From Nocardia vermiculata NBRC 100427 (GTDB lineage Bacteria > Actinomycetota > Actinomycetes > Mycobacteriales > Mycobacteriaceae): DNA of 40,899 nucleotides. Both the position numbers and the translations under genes were made by a program. Below, piece after piece: positions 22,201 through 28,190 of this stretch (positions are counted from its first letter, which is position 1; each line of letters begins with the position of its first letter). Location: NCBI RefSeq assembly GCF_001613265.1, contig NZ_BDCA01000046.1:1-40899 (forward strand), in the 5' to 3' direction. The notes below the pieces were generated by a model that saw only the letters and a program-made list of their open reading frames with translations, was not told the origin of the DNA and did not search any database.

Positions 22201-25200
22201 ACTACCAGATCGGGCACCGGGCACAACCGGTCGTCGAGCACCGCTGCGGTGCTGTCGGAAACGGGGATTCCGATCGGTACCGGACCGCGGTGCGGCGGAC
22301 CGGCGGGGGCGTGAGTGGCGTGCACCGTGAATTCGGTCGGACCGTAGAGGTTGTGCACGGCTGCGGAACTCACCGCGGCGAAAGCGCGGACGGCTTCTCC
22401 GCTCAACGCCTCACCCGCTACCAGCACACAGCGCAGGCTGCCCAGGTCGCCGGGATCGGCGGCGCTCGCGAACACCGACAACAGCGACGGAACGAAGGAG
22501 GTCATGGTGACCTCGTGCCGAGCGATCGTCGCGGCCAGATACGCCGGATCGCGGTGGCCGTCGGGTGCGGCCACCACCACCCGCCCGCCGGTGTACAGCG
22601 GCGCGAACAGTTCCCAGACCGAGACGTCGAAGGTCGGCGGGGTCTTGAACAGCACCGTATCCCGCTCGTCGATCGCGTATTCGCGGGTGATCCAGCCGAT
22701 CTGGGCATTCAGCGAGCCCCGCTGTACGGTCACGCCTTTCGGCACCCCGGTGGAGCCGGAGGTGAACAGGACATAGGCGACGTGGTCGGCCCGGACACCG
22801 CCGGCGCGCTCGGCGTCGGTGACCGGATCGCCACGATATCCGGCGATTTCGGGGCTGTCGATCGCGATCTCGGGCACACCGAGGTCCGGCGCCGATCCGG
22901 TGGTCAGCACGTACCGCGGTCGGGCGGTGTCGGCGATCCGGCGCAGCCGTCCCGCCGGCTGCTCGACGTCGATCGGCACATATGCGGCGCCTACGGCCAG
23001 GACCGCACCGGTGGCGACGATCAGATCGGCCGACCTACGGATCCCGAGCAGCACTGTGGTTTCCGGCCGCACCCCGACCGCGAGTAGATGCCGAGCCAAC
23101 CGGTTGATCCGCGCCGACAGCTGGGCATAGGTATAGCTGTGTGCGCCGTCGACTACCGCGATCGCCCCGGGCCGACGGCGGACCTGGTGTTCGAAGGCGG
23201 TAACGACATCGGTGGCCGGTCCGTCGGCGGGGCGTCGGCCGGATTCGATCGCGCGGACCTGCTGCGCCCGATCCAGCAGCGCCAGCTGGCCGACCGCGAG
23301 ATCGGGAGCAGCCACCGCCCGGTCGAGCAGTTGCTGCCACCATCCCGCGTAGGCGGCGATGGTTTCGGGGTCGAAAAGATCTGTGGCGTAGGTGAACTCC
23401 GCCGTGATCCCCGCCGGTGCCGGACCTTCCCCGGGACCGGCACCGGCGAAGCTTTCAGCGACCGTGAGTTGAAGGTCGAACTTGGTCGCTGCCGTGTACA
23501 CCCTACTCGTCCGCGCGGACAATCCGGGTAACTCGACCGCGATGTCCCGGGTGTCGGCGACTCCGAGCATGACTTGGAACAACGGGTGCCGTGCTTGCGA
23601 CCGGACCGGATTCAGTGCCTCCACCAGCTGTTCGAAGGGCAGATCGGCGTGCGCGAAGGCGCTGAGATCGGCTTCCCGAACCCGTTCCAGCAGTTGAACG
23701 AACGGCGCGTCGCGCTCTACTCGGGTGCGCAGCACCAGCGTGTTGACGAACATGCCGACGAGCGCGTCCACTTCGCGATGTCCGCGTCCGGCGACCGGCG
23801 TGCCGATGACGATGTCGTCGGTATTCGTCACCCGTGCCAGCACCGCGGCCCAGCCCGCGTGCAACACCATGAATGTCGAAGTGCCCTGGGCACGGGCGAA
23901 TTCGGCGATCCGCGCATGCAACCGGGCCGGCAGTCGGAATTCGTGATTCGCACCCCGGCCACTGGCCACCGCCGGACGCGGCCGATCCGCGGGCAGGTCC
24001 AGTTGTGCCGGAATGCCCGCCAGCGCCTGCGACCAGTACCGGAGCTGTTCGGCGGCGAGCGAATCCGGATCGTCCGCCGAGCCGAGCCGGTCTCGCTGCC
24101 ACAGCGCGTAATCGGCGTACTGCACCGGAAGTGGTTCGGGGAACGGTATGGAGCCGGCCCGACGTGCCGCATAGGCCGTGGCAACGTCACGCGCCAGCAC
24201 CGGCAGGGACAGCCCGTCCGCGACAATGTGATGAAGCACGATCGCGAGCGCGACGTCGTCGTCGGCTATCTCGAGAATGCGCGCACGCAGCGGTATCTCG
24301 GTGGCGAGGTCGAAGCCGTGCTCGGCAAACGCGGCCGCCGTCTCGTCGAGATCGGCTACCGCGCAGTGTTGCACACCGAATGTTCCGGGCCCGATCTCCG
24401 CCGCGTTCAGGATGCGCTGTCCCGCCACACCGTCCGCATCAGCGGGGAAGACGGTGCGCAGTACCTCGTGCCGGGCGACGACATCGGCGAGCGCGTGACG
24501 CACGGCCGCGAGATCCACGGGCCCGCGCAGCCGGACCAGGAACGGCATGTTGTAGTCCGAACCGGCACCGGAGAACCGATTGAGGAACCAGATCCGCTGT
24601 TGCGCGGGCGATAACGGCAGCACCGCGGGACGCGGCGCCGCGACCGGCCCCACGTCCTCGCGCATATCGTCGGTGTCGAATGCCAGGTCGATCAGCGCCG
24701 CCAGCCGCTCGACCGTGGCCGCCTCGAACAACTCGCGCACTCCGATACCGCTCCCCAGCCGCGCATTGACCCGGGCGGCCACCTGCGTCGCGATCAAGGA
24801 ATTGCCACCGAGGGCGAAGAAGTCGTCGTCGAGTCCGATCCGGTCTCGGTCCAGCACCTCGGCGAAGACCGCGGCCACGGTCCGCTCGGAGACCGAGCCG
24901 GGCGCCCGGTAGTGCACGACGACGCGTTCGGGCGCGGGTAGCGCTGCGCGGTCGAGTTTGCCGGATCCGTTGACCGGAAGGGATCCCAGCACCACATACG
25001 CCGCCGGCGCCATGTACCCGGGCAGCTCCCGGGCCACCGCTGCGCGTACCCGCGCGAGGTCGAGATCGGTGCCCACCAGATAGGCCACCAGTTGCGCACC
25101 GTTTCCGGTGTCGTCCCGCGCCGTGACCACGGCCTGGACGACGCCGGTAACGGCGGACAGCACGGCCTCGATCTCACCCGGTTCGATGCGCAAGCCGCGC

Positions 25201-27923
25201 ACCTTGACCTGAAAATCGGTGCGGCCCAGGTATTCCAGTTCACCGTCGGCGGTCCACCGGACCTGGTCACCGGTGCGGTACATTCGTACGCCCCGATCGC
25301 GGCCCGCTCCGGCGCTGCCCGCGAACGGATCGGCGACGAACCGTTCCGCGGTCAGCTCCGGCCTCCCAACGTAGCCACGGGCGAGCTGAACCCCCGACAG
25401 ATACAGCTCACCCGGGACACCGACGGGTACCGGCCGCAAGCGCGCGTCGAGCACGTACAGCCGGGTATTGAAGACCGGGGCACCGATCGGCACCCCGGAG
25501 GTATCGAGCGGCCCGACCCGGTGTGCGGTGACATCGACCGCGGCCTCGGTCGGGCCGTACAGGTTGTGCAGGCCGGCGCGGGGAAACGCGGCCAGCGCGC
25601 GTTGCGCGAGCGCCGCGGGCAGCTCCTCTCCGGAAGAGAAGATGCGACGCAGTGACCCCCGCTGCGCACCGGTGGGATCCGCACCGAGAAATGCTGCCAG
25701 CATCGACGGCACGAAATGCACCGTGGTGACGCCGTGGTCGGCGATCACGCCCCGCAGGTAGTCCGGATCTCGATGCCCGTCGGGTGCGGCGAGCACCAGG
25801 CTCGCGCCGATCTGCAACGGCCAGAAGAATTCCCACACCGACACGTCGAACGTGGCGGGGGTCTTCTGCAGCACCACGTCGGCGGCGGTGAGTCGATAGG
25901 CGCTCTGCATCCACACCAGGCGATTCACGATCGCGGCATGGCTCACCGCCACCCCTTTGGGCCTGCCGGTGGAGCCGGAGGTGAACAGGACGTAGGCCGG
26001 GTGCGCGGGCCGCAGCGCCGCGCGACGTTCGGCGTCGGTGACCGGATGTGCCGGTGTGCCCGACAAGTCCAGCGCATCGATCTCGACCCGCTTCGGCAGC
26101 TCCGTGCCGGGCTCGGCGGTCGTGGTCAGCACCCGGATCGGCGCGGCGGTGTCGAGCACGTAGCGGGTGCGCTCGCGCGGGTGATCGGGATCGAGTGGAA
26201 CATACGCCGCCCCCGTCGCCAGCACCGCGTACATCGCGACCACCAGCTCGGGAGAGCGCCGGATATGCAGCGCCACTCTGGTTTCGGGGCCCGCGCCGCA
26301 GGAGACCAGGTAGCGCGCGAGCCGATTGACCCGGGCCGCCAGCTCGGCATAGGTGACCGGTTCCGGACCGCGCAAGGCGATCGCCTCGGGGGTGCGGCGC
26401 ACCTGCCGCTCGAACAGCGTGACCAGCGTGGCGCCGGGTCCGGTGAGCGCTTCGACATCGGTATCGGTGGCATTCCAGATCCGCAGGCTCACTTCGCGTT
26501 CCAGATCGGTTGTCACCTCCACCGTCGACAGCGGCCGGCCCGGATCCAGCTCCACCAGGCGTTCCAGGAAACCGGCGAAACGAGCGTGGTGGCGGGCGAT
26601 ATCGTCGGCGCCGTACAGATTCGGATTGGCCTCGATATCGACGTGCACCCGATCGCTGTCGCCGTAGTAGACGTTGAGACTCATATCCTCGACCGGTCCG
26701 GTCGAGAGCACGTGATAGCGCCCGGTGGTGTCCCCGAGGGTGAGATCGCTGCGGAACAGCATGATGTTGGCGAGCGGGCCGAACAGCGCGCGACGTGTGG
26801 CGAGCCCCTCCAGACCGGCGTCCCGGCGGATGTCCTCGTGCCGGTACCGCTGATGACGCAACGCGCCCGCGACCTCGACCCGGGTCCGAGCCAGCAGTTC
26901 GGCCCAGGTGGACGCACCGACCTGCAATCGGAGCGGCACGATACTCGAGAGCATCCCGGCCGAACGCCGCATCGTCGCGGTCGTGCGGGCGGTGACCGGC
27001 AGGCTCAGCACCGCATCATCGCGTCCGGTCAAGCGGGCGAGATAGGCGGCGAAAGCGGCCAGCAGGACCACCGCCGCACTCGAATCATGCGCGGCGGCAA
27101 GGTCGTTCATTCGCGCGACGACCCGGTCGGGCAGGCTGCGACCGTAGACCAGATTGCCCGCGGCGCGCGACGCGCTCCGGCCGTTCAACGTTGTCGCGCC
27201 GTCGAGACCGCGGACCCGCTCGGCCCAGTGAGCACGGTCGGATTCGAATCGCGCGGTGTCGCGGTAGGCGATCTCCCCGTCGGTCAGCACCGGCAGCATG
27301 GCCGGCGCGACCACCGGCGCCGGCACGCCGCGCAGGTGGGCGGTGTACCGCTCGGCCACCCGCATGGTGTTGGTAAGTGCTCCGAACCCGTCGAGCACGA
27401 TGTGATGGGCGCGCAGATACCAGAACCAGCGTCGTTCCCCGACGCGCAGGACCGCCCCGGCGAACAGGCGGTCCGAGAGCAGATCCACCGGTGCGGTGTA
27501 GTCGGCTCGCATCCACTCGTGGGCAGCGGCGACCGGATCGGCGGCCGCACGCAGATCGACCGGCACGATATCGACCGGCAGCGCCGGGTCCACACACTGA
27601 TACGGTTCACCGTCGGTCTCGCCGAGCCGGACCACGGTCGAGCCGAACTCGCGGGCGGCGTCGACCGATACCTGCTGCAGGACTTCGACATCCAGATCGC
27701 CGTGCACGTCGACGTATTGGGCGATATTGATCGGCGTAGCGGGATCGAGCAGCTGGGCGTACCAGACACCGAGTTGTGCGGGCGTTAACGGAAACGACAC
27801 CGGGGCCGATGCACCGTCTGCGCGGCGGGAATCACCCGAATCGGTGCCACCCAACTCCGAAACCTGCACCAGAGCCTCCTCGATCGACGAAATATCCTGC
27901 AACCGAACGTTTTCGAGCAGCAC
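10266..27923 (-). CDS. Non-ribosomal peptide synthetase, initiating gene (5885 aa, C-A-T x5 plus terminal C)
   Basis: This is a cytoplasmic megasynthase that starts a peptide assembly line. Domains by residue: starter C1 (45-470, HHIVLDG near 173), A1 (500-985), T1 (Ser 1042), C2-A2-T2 (Ser 2105), C3-A3-T3 (Ser 3161), C4-A4-T4 (Ser 4229), C5-A5-T5 (Ser 5281), C6 (5337-5790), then a ~70-residue A-like remnant (5795-5864) and a short tail. All six C domains have an intact HHxxxDG, so all look catalytic. Pocket codes: A1 and A3 DVWHFSLVDK (Ser), A4 DFWSIGMVHK (one residue from Thr), A2 DVWSLALVHK and A5 DLWFLILVSK (unassigned). The start is GTG at 27921-27923, the first in-frame start after the terminator at 28206-28230; the ribosome site is weak, so the start is less sure than the gene. 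Ser codons of all five T domains lie in one frame, so there is no frameshift. The starter C is EntF-like and expects an aryl or acyl group from a carrier protein not encoded here. Confidence 0.96.
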   Translation of the reverse strand: MLLENVRLQDISSIEEALVQVSELGGTDSGDSRRADGASAPVSFPLTPAQLGVWYAQLLDPATPINIAQYVDVHGDLDVEVLQQVSVDAAREFGSTVVRLGETDGEPYQCVDPALPVDIVPVDLRAAADPVAAAHEWMRADYTAPVDLLSDRLFAGAVLRVGERRWFWYLRAHHIVLDGFGALTNTMRVAERYTAHLRGVPAPVVAPAMLPVLTDGEIAYRDTARFESDRAHWAERVRGLDGATTLNGRSASRAAGNLVYGRSLPDRVVARMNDLAAAHDSSAAVVLLAAFAAYLARLTGRDDAVLSLPVTARTTATMRRSAGMLSSIVPLRLQVGASTWAELLARTRVEVAGALRHQRYRHEDIRRDAGLEGLATRRALFGPLANIMLFRSDLTLGDTTGRYHVLSTGPVEDMSLNVYYGDSDRVHVDIEANPNLYGADDIARHHARFAGFLERLVELDPGRPLSTVEVTTDLEREVSLRIWNATDTDVEALTGPGATLVTLFERQVRRTPEAIALRGPEPVTYAELAARVNRLARYLVSCGAGPETRVALHIRRSPELVVAMYAVLATGAAYVPLDPDHPRERTRYVLDTAAPIRVLTTTAEPGTELPKRVEIDALDLSGTPAHPVTDAERRAALRPAHPAYVLFTSGSTGRPKGVAVSHAAIVNRLVWMQSAYRLTAADVVLQKTPATFDVSVWEFFWPLQIGASLVLAAPDGHRDPDYLRGVIADHGVTTVHFVPSMLAAFLGADPTGAQRGSLRRIFSSGEELPAALAQRALAAFPRAGLHNLYGPTEAAVDVTAHRVGPLDTSGVPIGAPVFNTRLYVLDARLRPVPVGVPGELYLSGVQLARGYVGRPELTAERFVADPFAGSAGAGRDRGVRMYRTGDQVRWTADGELEYLGRTDFQVKVRGLRIEPGEIEAVLSAVTGVVQAVVTARDDTGNGAQLVAYLVGTDLDLARVRAAVARELPGYMAPAAYVVLGSLPVNGSGKLDRAALPAPERVVVHYRAPGSVSERTVAAVFAEVLDRDRIGLDDDFFALGGNSLIATQVAARVNARLGSGIGVRELFEAATVERLAALIDLAFDTDDMREDVGPVAAPRPAVLPLSPAQQRIWFLNRFSGAGSDYNMPFLVRLRGPVDLAAVRHALADVVARHEVLRTVFPADADGVAGQRILNAAEIGPGTFGVQHCAVADLDETAAAFAEHGFDLATEIPLRARILEIADDDVALAIVLHHIVADGLSLPVLARDVATAYAARRAGSIPFPEPLPVQYADYALWQRDRLGSADDPDSLAAEQLRYWSQALAGIPAQLDLPADRPRPAVASGRGANHEFRLPARLHARIAEFARAQGTSTFMVLHAGWAAVLARVTNTDDIVIGTPVAGRGHREVDALVGMFVNTLVLRTRVERDAPFVQLLERVREADLSAFAHADLPFEQLVEALNPVRSQARHPLFQVMLGVADTRDIAVELPGLSARTSRVYTAATKFDLQLTVAESFAGAGPGEGPAPAGITAEFTYATDLFDPETIAAYAGWWQQLLDRAVAAPDLAVGQLALLDRAQQVRAIESGRRPADGPATDVVTAFEHQVRRRPGAIAVVDGAHSYTYAQLSARINRLARHLLAVGVRPETTVLLGIRRSADLIVATGAVLAVGAAYVPIDVEQPAGRLRRIADTARPRYVLTTGSAPDLGVPEIAIDSPEIAGYRGDPVTDAERAGGVRADHVAYVLFTSGSTGVPKGVTVQRGSLNAQIGWITREYAIDERDTVLFKTPPTFDVSVWELFAPLYTGGRVVVAAPDGHRDPAYLAATIARHEVTMTSFVPSLLSVFASAADPGDLGSLRCVLVAGEALSGEAVRAFAAVSSAAVHNLYGPTEFTVHATHAPAGPPHRGPVPIGIPVSDSTAAVLDDRLCPVPDLVVGELYLSGTQLARGYQGSPGTTALRFVADPAGAPGARMYRTGDLVRRLRTGTLEYLGRSDFQVKLRGQRIELGEIEAALLAIAGIEAAAVRVYRHHTGDLLVAYVVCAGDPRAVAEEALRAHLPSYMVPAVYVGLPALPLTSSGKLDRNALPDPVLEGRPFRAPSRPEECAVAAVFERVLEVAQVGLDDDFFALGGNSLVATRIAARLSEALDRDVAVRTLFEHPDVASLARHLENSAPRRRRALVAQTRPTVLPLSYAQQRMWFRNQFDSESAVDNLTTAIRLSGDLDIAALASAWTDVLNRHEALRTRYPDTDGVPHQQVLTAEETVLDLRPLSVAEAALPEYLRAVAATGFVVREQAPIRVLLLRCAPDTHVLVVSIHHIAADGWSIAPLTRDLMDAYVARAAGRAPRWSPLPVQYADYALWQRAELGSEDDPDAAIAAQIGFWRRELHDLPDLLALPGDRPRPAVASGRGAHHRFHLPAETTSALRAAAEQAGGTFFMALHAGFAVLLAKLSGERDIAIGTPVAGRGEAALDEVVGMFVNTLVLRAEVHGASTFTELLAAVCDRDLRALANGDVPFERLVELLRPARSTARHPLFQVMLDLRQEASVVPVLPGLLAEMLEIDNGTAKFDLHLTVEEQPGGELAATFEYATDLFDPATIASFAHRLRTVLDAVAGAPDRPIGDIDLLCDTERQHILTAWNDTACAVPDTTLAALTAAQAERTPNGVALHYEGSEWTYAALAARINRLARLLISMGVGPGRSVAVGIRRSDDLVVALHAVVAAGGAYVPLDPDHPVQRTSEVLRTVRPVCVLTRAADRLDLDTGGLVSHCAVVDIEHCDTGGFSSAPVTDADRSRPLRPEHTAYVIFTSGSTGRPKGVAVTHRAIVNRLVWMQSEYEIGPDDTVLHKTPATFDVSVWELFWPLQVGARLVVARPEGHRDPAYLAEVIRAQRVSVVHFVPSMLAVFADRAQAGSLRLVFASGEALPADIARRVRTATGARVLNLYGPTEAAVDVTGHEVVDADAVTVPIGRPVFNTRVYVLDARLRPVPVGVAGELYLAGRQVAEGYTARPDITAVRFVADPFDSGARLYRTGDLAAWNVHGELEYLGRTDFQVKMRGLRIELGEIEAVLTGLPEIAQAVVTVRHDPDSGARLVAYLVPHQTVNLDVAVLKVALAQQLPEYMVPAAFLVLSAFPVNSAGKLDRGQLPEPGWEVRAYRAPATPAETLVASVFAEVLGAPRVGSDDDFFDLGGNSLLATRVLARIGAGLDARLPVPMLFESSTVSALAAAAQTRAGAGRRLPLIAREHPEPVPVSAAQRRIWFLNRYRADDGTASDVIPLALRLHGDLDTEALGAALADVLNRHETLRTRYPETSDGPVQLVESAADPIAVRPESVDEQELAERIATLCAVPFDLTAETGVRTAVFELGPQHHVLVLVLHHICADGLSLTPLAADVATAYAARRDRHEPGWCPLPVQYRDYTRWQAEMFGEPDDPASELHGQREFWRERLAGLPEQLDLPTDRPRPAVPSYRAGTHRFQIDSDLHSELAELARKHETTLFSTVHAALAVLLARMSGSADIAIGTPVAGRGEPELDPLVGMFVNTVVLRSEIDARAPFHAVLDAVRARDITDLAHAGLPFDQLVELLAPARAANRHPLFQVALTFQNFTLPTVELPGLRVTTETIDVTAAQFDMQFTLVEAMDPDGRAGGLDVEITYAADLFDTGTIAGLARRFEQVLAAVSHDHTVVVGDIQLLSAEEQQRALYEWSTTTAGAVEVTTLADRFHAVAERDPDAVAVRAGEVTLSFGELEIRANRLARRLIAVGAGPETLVAVALPRSAELIVALLAVIESGAGYLPVDPGYPAERIDYMVTDARPVCAISNAEGPAGDWFDGPVIDLDGLQWEELDGSAVADTERRAPLRPDHTAYVIYTSGSTGRPKGVQIPHANVIRLLDNTDEHFDFRATDAWTLFHSYAFDFSVWELWGALLHGARVVVVDYFTARSPQQFHELLHTEAVTVLSQTPSAFYQLAAADAEQPPAESRLRYVIFGGEALESARLRPWFARYPQAPRLVNMYGITETTVHVSYRAMGGAAETSGVIGRPLPGMAVRLLDSRLRPVPVGVPGEIYVSGGQLARGYLRRPALTAGRFVADPYGAPGALAYRSGDLARWTADGELDYLGRADQQVNVRGFRVELGEIEAALLQVNSVEQATAVVRPGADGDARIVGYVVGAELDGPTVRAAVAGRLPEHMVPAAVLVVERIPLTVNGKLDVRALPEPVFDTVAYRKPATAAEQIVADVFATVLGEFDSERAVGADDEFFALGGSSLSAAKAVARIGAALGVTVPVRVLFDHPRVADLAAVAAAGGDRPALEAGRRPARVPLSPAQQRMWFLNRFDRTSSAYTIPLVLRLTGTLDRGALHAALCDVVARHESLRTVYPDLDGEPAQVILPEGRAVVDTAAVSVPESELAQHIREFVDTPFDVTVDIPVRVRVFELGTGDHVLAAALHHICADGSSIVPFVADLMRAYEARLRGRPPGWSPLLVQYADYALWQHRLLGAESDPDSVAAQQIAFWRAALAGLADQLELPADHPRPARQSLRGGRVEFALDAATHQRLSVLARANGATVFMVVHAAFAALLARLCDTGDIAVGTPVAGRNDAALDEVIGMFVNTVVLRTAVDVDDRFDSLLRRVRTADIAALSHADVPFERLVEVIDPARSTARHPLVQVGLSFQNHDRATLQLPGLSVSEVDTDSGTAQFDLHLFAVDHHTAAGAAAGIDLALGYATDLFEPATADRIAAQLTRIVHTIAAEPSTLIRDLDLLGEREYRFVVEDCNRTAHQVTPATLGELVDARVSADPAAPALIDETTRDRRELCYRDFDARVNRLARHLITVGVRPESTVILALRRSVELVIAMFAVAKAGGAYVPVDPDHPADRIAHIVDTADPVCVIGALPGLRAGTATIDPALDTTGYSDAPVTDADRITPLRPSNTAYLIFTSGSTGRPKGVAVSHGAVVNQLLWLRAEFEIGSADRSLLKTPATFDLSVWEFWAPLISGGTLIVTAPGSERDPDRLRELIVEHRVSLLFTVPALLGMLLAGEAGMPPQVRAVLAIGEPLPPSTARQCTGTDLFNLYGPTETAVSVTAHRVGEAAGAVVPIGTPVWNSRAYVLDRRLRPVPPGVPGELYVSGAQLARGYRDRAGQTAARFVADPFTGERMYRTGDIVRRRTDGLLEYLERADFQVKIGGFRIELGEVETALLRCPGVTTALAVARTDGNTGPRLVAYVTGAELDAATVRAQLGAGLPKYMVPAAVVVLDALPLNANGKVDRERLPAPVRTEVEFRAPETETEILVAAEFAEIVGAARGDRIGVHTDFFDLGGNSLAAARLAARLGAATGTRVPVATVFAEPTVAALARWLQAADHREREPLRPRGHGGTVALSLAQQRMWVLNRLTPDSAAYHVPVALRLTGTVDYPALRAALSDLLRRHDILRTRYPEAEQGPVQEVLPAPDEFIELDPVPVAATAIESTIAGIVGAGFDITTAPPVRVRLLRVAAEDHILVVVVHHISADGYSMVPLTRDLIAAYTSRLSGTAPQWSPLPVQYADYSEWARGVLGTETDPTSVLSEQLGYWSEQLAGTPEQLALPTDRPRPARRDMCGATVDVEVDTALVTALSELARSHGTTLFSTVHTAFAVLLAKLSGQSDITIGAPVAGRGERELDDLVGMFVNTVALRTRIDSRVSFAELLRRVRDDDLAALSRTEVPFERVVEALGRARTSAYTPIFQVLLTFQNLPQGAVTLPGLRVETLEPALPEAKFDLQLTVMEEFGAGGDRRGLRMQFGYPTDIFDESTIRRCAERLQLVLRAAVSDPSIAVRAIDIRTEDERRPASGASLPGDLFALIAAAASTAPDAVAVEFVGHKVDFAELQQKLTAVGRAMGAAAAPNAQLTVALTGLLPGILTAGAGGLTTLLETLHVRAQGVITTEGTH
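10332..10541 (-). other. C-terminal A-like remnant, candidate donor-side docking domain (residues 5795-5864)
   Basis: After C6 there is about 70 residues resembling only the very start of an adenylation domain (LFALIAAAASTAPDAVAVEF, then FAELQQKL), which then degenerates and ends 21 residues before the stop. It lacks motifs A2 to A10, so it cannot activate an amino acid. It aligns without gaps to residues 26-95 of the next protein, with 24 of 70 positions identical by my count (for example AEL, MGAA, P..A, AG.G.L). Inference: the pair helps the two subunits find each other. Confidence 0.6.
10542..11914 (-). other. NRPS module 6, first part: terminal C domain of the upstream protein
   Basis: A complete C domain (SLAQQRMWVLNRL, HHISADGYS near residue 5464, DDLVGMFVNTVALRT) is followed by no adenylation or carrier domain in the same protein. 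It must use the aminoacyl-T6 of the next protein as acceptor and the T5 chain as donor. The subunit break therefore falls inside module 6, between C and A, rather than at the more usual T/C boundary. Confidence 0.85.
11915..15074 (-). other. NRPS module 5: C - A(unassigned) - T
   Basis: The C domain has HHICADGSS. The A domain has FDLSVWEFW, LFTVPALL, VLAIGEPL and LYGPTETAVS, giving DLWFLILVSK. Large hydrophobic residues line the pocket, so a hydrophobic substrate is plausible, but I do not recognise the code. The T domain reads LGGNSLAAA, Ser codon 12081-12083. It is the last carrier domain of the first protein. Confidence 0.82.
15075..18269 (-). other. NRPS module 4: C - A(Thr-like) - T
   Basis: The C domain has HHICADGLS. 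The A domain is of a different subtype from its neighbours: HSYAFDFSVWELWGAL, VLSQTPSAFYQL, VIFGGEAL and MYGITETTVH. Its code is DFWSIGMVHK. The common threonine code is DFWNIGMVHK, so only the residue at position 278 differs (Ser for Asn). Thr is the best guess. The T domain reads LGGSSL, Ser codon 15237-15239. Confidence 0.8.
18270..21449 (-). other. NRPS module 3: C - A(Ser) - T
   Basis: The C domain has HHIAADGWS. The A domain repeats the serine pocket of module 1 exactly (DVWHFSLVDK, from FDVSVWELFW, VHFVPSML, VFASGEAL, LYGPTEAAVD). The T domain reads LGGNSLLAT with its Ser codon at 18441-18443. The close likeness of A3 to A1 and A6, including a shared EGHRDP or DGHRDP stretch after A4, suggests duplication of a Ser module within the locus. 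Confidence 0.87.
21450..24639 (-). other. NRPS module 2: C - A(unassigned) - T
   Basis: The C domain has LPLSPAQQRIWF and HHIVADG. Adenylation motifs FDVSVWELF, SFVPSLL, VLVAGEAL and LYGPTEFTVH give pocket code DVWSLALVHK, which I cannot assign to a substrate. The T domain reads LGGNSLVAT with the carrier Ser codon at 21609-21611. There is no epimerase between T2 and C3. Confidence 0.85.
24640..27923 (-). other. NRPS module 1: starter C - A(Ser) - T
   Basis: The first C domain differs from all others here. It opens with LTPAQLGVWYAQ and has YLRAHHIVLDGFG and a GPVEDMSLNVYYGD segment, the same layout as the N-terminal C domain of EntF, which joins 2,3-dihydroxybenzoate to Ser. The A domain has FDVSVWEFFW, VHFVPSML, IFSSGEEL and LYGPTEAAVD, giving pocket code DVWHFSLVDK, the code of EntF itself for L-Ser. 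T1 reads LGGNSL. Inference: the chain starts as aryl-Ser or fatty-acyl-Ser. The sequence cannot tell which, because no aryl-activating enzyme, acyl-AMP ligase or free carrier protein is in view. Confidence 0.85.
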
Positions 27924-28190
27924 TGATCGAGCCCCGGACCCATCGGCAAGGACGGGTGCGGCGCACAGCCACGATGGTTCGGCGAATACACCTCACGCAT
28001 GCCGCGAAGGTGTGAAAGTTCGAAATAGATTGCGTCTCAGTGATTCAGACCGGTCAGCCCGCTCGCCGGCCGTACTCGACATCCTCCAACATCTCGGACC
28101 GCGCGCCTCGCGGTCTCATCTCGCACTCCGCTCGGCAGCACCTGGTGTACCGAGCCATGCAGCGAACCCTAAGCGGAAGGTGATTAAAAA

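Noticed and set aside
1..27923. Regular repeats of conserved sequence every ~3.17 kb, at first sight like a repeat array
   Set aside because: They are the core motifs of successive NRPS modules, not CRISPR or insertion-sequence repeats; there are no short direct repeats with unique spacers.
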